Positions 58,550-64,000 of a DNA stretch of 64,000 nt are shown here, in pieces. The DNA lies in assembly GCA_950295325.1 (NCBI GenBank), contig OX485803.1, positions 43,663,554 through 43,727,553 on the forward strand. Reading direction: 5' to 3'. A program made the position numbers and the translations under genes. Each line of letters begins with the position of its first letter. The stretch's first letter is position 1. The notes under the pieces are model-generated. The model worked only from the letters and a program-made list of their open reading frames with translations. It searched no databases and was not told the origin of the DNA. Source of the stretch: Polytrichum commune (Eukaryota; Streptophyta; Polytrichopsida; Polytrichales; Polytrichaceae).

Positions 58550-60191
58550 AATACAATAGATTGTTGCAGAGCATACTTTGACATATCAATACATGGATTT
58601 GTAAAAGACTCGGATTCTTCATTTCAATTCCAAACCTCATTATTTCATCATGTGTTCAAAACTATGAGTTTTATAAGTGAATGTTAGAGAAATGCTTACA
58701 AATCAACAAATCGATGAAACTTATAAACAACTGTACTTACTCCAGCCACATTGATAGCATCTTAATAACAGTATTCAACAGCTTTGTAGGAGCACCACGC
58801 GCCTTTCAAAACAAAACGGCTTCATTCTGTAGTGGAATTTATGACAGTGTGAACCCCTTGGGCGAGGGGTATCTCCTGAATCCGAGATACTTTTCCCATT
58901 GGTCCTTTATAAACCTGTTAAATATGAATGATTTTCTCAAGCTGGAGATGACTCCTAAGCTTAGGGTTTGGGAAGCCGGCTACGGACGTCAATTTGTTTT
59001 GGTTAAAAAACACAGATTCTGAGCTACTTTAACATTGGAGGGAGGAAGAAACTCGAGAGGGGAAGTGACACCTTAGCAGCCATGCAACTGGTAAGTATAA
59101 GTCTCGGTGTGGGGTCCAACTGCATGTTGTATAAGTTGAAAGTTCACGTTCACAAGTTGACTTACCAGGAGTGTCGTGACAAGCAATAAGCTAATTTGAA
59201 GGGCCTGTGAGAGAGCCTTTGTACGGCCAAGTAACTTAATGTTAGAGAGTGAGACGACGTCGATCCTCTTTTGGCGTGCATGAGGTCCCTTTACCCATGA
59301 TCACAAGCGCATCCGGTAGATGGATCTTGATAAGTGGTTCATTTCTTATATGCAATTGGTATGTGGTTCGGCGAGGATCAAAGAGCAAACACCATATAGA
59401 CACATGTCCGAAAGAGATTGGGTTAGGTTTTCAAATATTGATAACTGCTCTACACTCAACAGTAAAATAAAACTGGAAGGACTTGTGTATATAGTTAACA
59501 AATCAACAAGCACGCACTTCCGATAACCATAGATTAAAATCAAGGGAGGCATAATTTTCAATCTATTTTTTTGTGCCAATGTTTCATTGTAGATTTTCTA
59601 ATACAACAACATGTGTTTTGTTGTGTAAATATAGTCAATGGAAATTGGAGAACATGAAGACCGTACCAAAGAACACCCACACATGTTATTCTCCTTGTGT
59701 TACACATAAGTATTAGTCACACATACATGGAGATTTGGTCGTTGAGTCCCCCTAACTCTCTCTTTAACTACCAATTCATGGAGACAACTATAATTGAAAG
59801 GGGAGGGGAGAATGGGGTAGTAAAAGAACATACCTTCATATATGTGTGTACATGTGTGTATTATAAGGAAAACACCAGTAATGAGATTGGGCTATGATCA
59901 AGGATGCAACGTCCCTCATTCATGTCAACAAAGGGCTGCCATCATATCACTCTCTACCATAAGTTACTATGTATTCCAAGTATTGTCATCTACATGAATT
60001 AGTAGTTGGAAAGTGGGTTAATTGAGAATTTTTGTTGTATTACATGTTTATTAAGGGCAATAGAATGTTGAAAACAAGCCTTGTTCCAGTTATGACATTA
60101 ATGTGAGGAGCCCATAGATATTCGAAATAAAAAGAAAACAATAACAACCAATGAAAGCAGGGGACATTGAGAGTATGAAAGTTATGGATAA
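58550..60191. other. Non-coding stretch
   Basis: A frame of 113 codons at 58681-59022 (plus strand) has no recognised domain; it may lie over further decayed LINE sequence on the minus strand. No gene called. Confidence 0.4.
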
Positions 60192-60350
60192 ATGGTCCGA
60201 GATGACTCTAAACTACTAGATGATAGTGGAGAGGTATCCAAACCGAACATAGTGGTTGGCGGTTTGATTTCCAGTTGTGAAATTGTCTCTTTACTTGACA
60301 TGAAACTAGCCAGGTGGTCAAGCACCTCATGTGTTCCAAAAAAAAGAAAG
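60192..60350 (+). mobile_element. tRNA-like SINE, copy 1
   Basis: Flanked by near-identical 14-bp repeats AAAG(T/C)TATGGATAA at 60178-60191 and 60351-60364, with an A-rich tail (CCAAAAAAAAGAAAG) at the 3' end. Shares TCTAAACTAC, GGAGAGGTA.CC and CTAGCCAGGTGGTCAA with copy 2. Its B-box equivalent reads GGTTTGATTTCC (changed), and the 5' A-box part present in copy 2 is missing, so this copy is probably inactive. Confidence 0.8.
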
Positions 60351-60841
60351 AAAGCTATGGATAAGTCTATAACAATCATAATAGAACTTACATTCAAGTA
60401 AAGAAATATAAATATAATTATATACAATTATTTAATTAACTCAATTTTCTGGGCGGAATTATGGATATCTTTCATGTTGCCGAAAGCTGCAAGTAGCATG
60501 GGCATATCCTCAATGTTTGTAATTGTGAGAATATGAAATTTATTCAAATATTTTCTTCTTCAAATATTCATTGTAGTAAATTTGAAAGAATATTTTAATT
60601 ACTTCACATTCTAACCCACATATCCAATTTTTCTAAGAGCAGATCCACCCATACAACTTATGCAAATTATATTTTCATACCAAACTAGGTCCAGATCTAC
60701 TCAATCTTAGTTTGGACATTCCTTGGACAAACATGAGCACCGAAACTAAATTGAAGGATGCATTGGTCAATCAAAACTGCGAATGTATTATTATTTTGTT
60801 TTGAATGGGAGTTGGATGTCATTCATTGTCTTATGTTATTT

Positions 60842-61064
60842 CACTACACTAAGGATTGATATTAGTGTCACTTACTATTTGGAATTACGCAATCCTATAT
60901 TTGTTTGCTATATATCTAAGTATTTTACTAGAAAATGTCAAATTGGGACCTTATAAATCATCAACAACTTTACATGGTAAAAATTCACATCAATAGAAAA
61001 TAATGTATAGCATTGTGTAAATCAAAATAATAGGTGACACTAAACACCATATTCAATATACTTG
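60842..61064. mobile_element. CACTA-like MITE, copy D
   Basis: Left end CACTACACTAAGGATTGATA, continuing to TTAGTGTCACTTACTATTTG; inverted right end reads AAGTATATTGAATATGG then TTTAGTGTCACCTA. Same family as copies A-C. No matching flank found. Confidence 0.75.
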
Positions 61065-61419
61065 CATGTTTCTATTGTTTCTTGGAACACATAGTCATAA
61101 ATGTCGAACATACGTGAGCTTGCTTGAACACAATATACATCCAAGGGCAAGGAAATACTCAAGGAATGTGAAACATTGGAAGCAAGGATATTGAGGAGAA
61201 ATTTACAAGGAATCATAAGGAGATGATGGATATGAGAGAGGAGGGAGGGAAGGTTGCATGTTGTGTACTTTTGTTGAACTATATGTAGTCATCTTTTGAA
61301 TGAGATGGCACCGAGCTATAATTTTTTTCTCTCTCTAGGTATTTATGGGATATTCGTAACAAGGATTCACTATTGGAAGCACATATGGATAAATAGATGT
61401 AAATTACTAGCCATACATC

Positions 61420-61586
61420 TTTTCTTTTCTTTTAAACACAAGATGCGCTTTTGACCACCTGGCTAGTTTTCCGTCAAGTAGAGAGACGATTTACGGCCGG
61501 GAATCGAACCACCAACCACTCCATTCACTTTGGGTACCTCTCCATTATTATCCGGTAGTTTAGGGTCATGTCCGGCCAATTGCCAT
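61420..61586 (-). mobile_element. tRNA-like SINE, copy 2
   Basis: On the minus strand it begins ATGGCAATTGGCCGG (A-box-like TGGCAATTGG), carries a perfect B box GGTTCGATTCC (61500-61510), and ends in TTTAAAAGAAAAGAAAAG. Flanked by 9-bp CCATACATC at 61411-61419 and 61587-61595. RNA polymerase III boxes, A-rich tail and target duplications together define a SINE. Oriented opposite to copy 1. Confidence 0.85.
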
Positions 61587-61745
61587 CCATACATCACTAT
61601 GTTTGTTTTGAGCATTATTAGAGAGGGATTACATTTATCCCACATAATTGTGTGACAATCAATCAATGCACGTTCTTGATACACTATTAATTTCAAAGAC
61701 TTTTTTATTTTTATTTTTTTATATTACCCTTTGGAATTACAAAAC

Positions 61746-61887
61746 ATGACATTATTCAGATTCATAACAATGTTTTGTGGGATTGACAGTTGTCCATGGA
61801 ATATTCCCATATATTTCCCACATTCAATCTGTTCGGAATAATGTCAGTCCCATAGAACATTGTTGTAGATCTGAATTATGTTATGAG
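61746..61887. mobile_element. Foldback MITE, family F copy 2
   Basis: ACATTATTCAGATTCATAAC at the left mirrors GATCTGAATTATGTTATGA at the right, and the words AACAATGTTTTGTGGGA and TCCCATAGAACATTGTT pair inside. Same family as 7984-8135; slightly more decayed. Confidence 0.75.
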
Positions 61888-62811
61888 TGCCATAATTTTT
61901 CTAGTAAGCAGATGCAACATTTGCAAGCACAAAATGAACAAATCGTCATTCATTGTATAGAACAGAATAATACCTTCACAGTGAGAAGTAATAATATATG
62001 TTCAGAGTTGTAGCATTCCACAAGTTCAAATAATAATCCACAACAACAAAATTAAAAGGTAAGTGACCAAAGTGTGTGTTTCAAAGTAAAGAGATTCTTT
62101 CACCCATCCCAATTATTTTTATTTTTATTTTCAAAAATAGTTTTGTTTCAGTCCCTCCACCCTGAGTCCCAAATTCAAAATACAATAAAATAAAATTACA
62201 AAATAAAAAATAGGTTCCTTATTAACCACTATACATGTAACTCTAAGCAAAAGGAAAAAACCAAGGCGTGGTTTTCCTGGAAATGCACATCTATGGTAGG
62301 CAGCATAATCAAGGGGCTTTATGTGGTCTTATTATGGCTCATTTTTAACAGACTTTGATAAATCGTAATAATTTGAAATTAGCTCCAAAACTCATGGCAT
62401 TGATCTTACCTTTTTTGTATACATTTGTGGAAGCAAAATCATTTTCAACACCCTGAATGCAAGCAGTATAAAGTAATAAACATATATGGGTTAGTGCTTT
62501 TAAAATACCTAAGGTACCGTATCAATTAAGGCACTTAGGTTGCCAAAGTTGAATTGAATGTCATGCCATGTCAACTCCCATGTAACCAACCATTTCGTGA
62601 CACATGGCATCATCACTCAGGAATAAAATCGTCTTATGCTGAAACGATAAGGTACTGTGACATTACATACTGTGGAGGCATGCATGAAAGAAAATGGGCA
62701 ACTTGTGAGGCCTCTATTCCACTTCCAAAATCTCACATGCTAAGGATTTTATTTTATTTTGGTGGGGGAGGCTTAAAGAAGTACTAACTATCCACAATGG
62801 TTTGTTTTCCT
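61888..62811. other. Non-coding stretch
   Basis: AT-rich, no recognised gene; several A-rich blocks between 62140 and 62215. Confidence 0.4.
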
Positions 62812-63023
62812 AATACCTACCGAGGGGGTAATAGTGAAAACTAACCCCCTATAGGTTGGATGTTGATTTATCCCATTTTAAACACACTAGGCTACTACGG
62901 GGCCTATGATCCTGATATAGGGATTAATTTAGCTGGAATAACAATCTCCAAGTTCTATTATAATAAGCAATGTTTTTTTATCCATTCCACCTTTAGTTTG
63001 TCCTCTTCTTTGGTAGGTGTTGT
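62812..63023. mobile_element. MITE family X, 212-bp copy
   Basis: Left AATACCTACCGAGGGGGTAA, then TAGTGAAAA; inverted right ACAACACCTACCAAAGAAGA. The left 40 bases closely match those at 41053 (CCTACCGAGGGGTAATAGTG). No clear flank duplication. Confidence 0.65.
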
Positions 63024-64000
63024 GAACATTCACCTTGTCTACAATTGCACAAAATATTGACTCCTTTCCATATAATGAACTAAAAGGATTGATGAATAGA
63101 ATCCACAAATCGGAAAAGAAGGAAGAGTTGTGGCTTCTCAGTTATTTTGGGGTATGATATGGACCACACCAAAAGTTCCTTTTCGATGAGAAGCAAAACT
63201 CGAACATTGATGTCACTTTGGTATCAAATGTTCCAAGCAAGCAAGTAGTGTTTGTGTAGAATGTTCATCATGTTATATACTTTTGATGGTATCAATGTTT
63301 GGTTTATGCACGCCAATGGAAATGCACCTTAAATTCCATGTAATGCTTGGTAGACAAATTTGATCTCAAAATGTGTTTGTCGGGAGGGTTTATAAGCATT
63401 GTATTATAGTATACATTCCACCAATGGATTTGTAGTTGGAAGGGGGATGATGCCAACCTCTAGGCTAGCGTGAATGAAGAACGCATTACCTTGGTCATAG
63501 CCGCGAGCTCGTATGTGAACATTGGGTAGGTTTACTGAGCAATTGAAGACATATTACTTGTGGTTTGATGAGGATTTCATTTCTTATCAAATTTGGAATG
63601 TATATGGTTTATATGGACCCTCCATTACATCAAAGTAAACACCTTTTGATGCATTGTACCACGTTGTCTAGTTTGAGGAGGTCTGTAATAATTTTGTGCA
63701 TGTTGCCAACTCATCCATTATGAGGAGGTTTGTAACTCTTGCAATGCATGTTTCAATGCATTTTTCAAGCGTATCAAGGCCATTTTGGTATTGTCCCCCC
63801 CCCCCCCCCCTCTCATCGCCTCCTTTTCTATCTCTTCCATTGGCTCTTATTCTCTCCCTCGAGTCCTTGTACACCTTTTTCCCCATTATTCTAGATAACC
63901 ATGTTGTAAATATTTTGGTTTTATAAAATAAATAAAGGGATGCTTCTTGGCACTTTCTTGAACAACTACCCAAATGTCATCAAAGAGTGCCCAATGCATT
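63024..64000. other. Non-coding stretch with a C16 run
   Basis: A run of 16 C at 63795-63810 followed by a pyrimidine-rich stretch. A minus-strand frame over it is an effect of that composition. No gene recognised. Confidence 0.5.

Noticed and set aside
60182..60427. Minus-strand frame of 81 codons
   Set aside because: It is the reverse side of a SINE and its flanks.

Overview
The window looks like nuclear DNA of a land plant with a large, repeat-rich genome. It holds a LOB-domain (LBD) transcription factor gene (a plant-specific family), interstitial TTTAGGG telomere-type repeats, and many plant-type DNA transposon relics. Most of the rest is AT-rich non-coding DNA with short random reading frames. 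The species cannot be named. A P-like transposon and a LINE with RNase H plus a restriction-like endonuclease hint at a non-seed plant or a close algal relative, but that is only an inference.

Layout. From 1 to about 14 kb: small inverted-repeat elements (91-484, 5450-5680, 7307-7834, 7984-8135, 11006-11250), an 84-bp retroposon with a 15-bp target duplication, and the 3' part of a LINE (RNase H, CCHC finger, endonuclease; 5707-7306) with a decayed second copy at 1130-1510. From 14 to 20 kb: short repeats, then a frameshifted hAT transposase fossil (15589-17639). At 21065-29415 lies the most notable object: an 8.35-kb transposon with terminal inverted repeats, an exact 8-bp target duplication, a large transposase with P-element-like motifs and BED-like zinc fingers, a second unrecognised reading frame, two minisatellite arrays, and a captured fragment of 26S rRNA. 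Copies of one diverged repeat lie on both sides of it.

At 35500-38477 (minus strand) is the only convincing host gene, a two-exon class I LBD gene. It has a 2.2-kb phase-0 intron at the usual LBD position and a GC-rich upstream region, with a CACTA-type MITE at 40543-41010. Further right come nested MITEs (41-44 kb), an internally deleted PIF/Harbinger element carrying telomere repeats (45319-46953), a long gene-poor stretch (47-54 kb), a 1.3-kb foldback element enclosing a GC-rich island (54162-55491), more MITEs, a LINE fragment on the minus strand, and two copies of a tRNA-like SINE (60192-60350 and 61420-61586).

Apart from the LBD gene, essentially every interpretable sequence here is mobile DNA or its remains. 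The best candidate for something undescribed is the 21-29 kb transposon.
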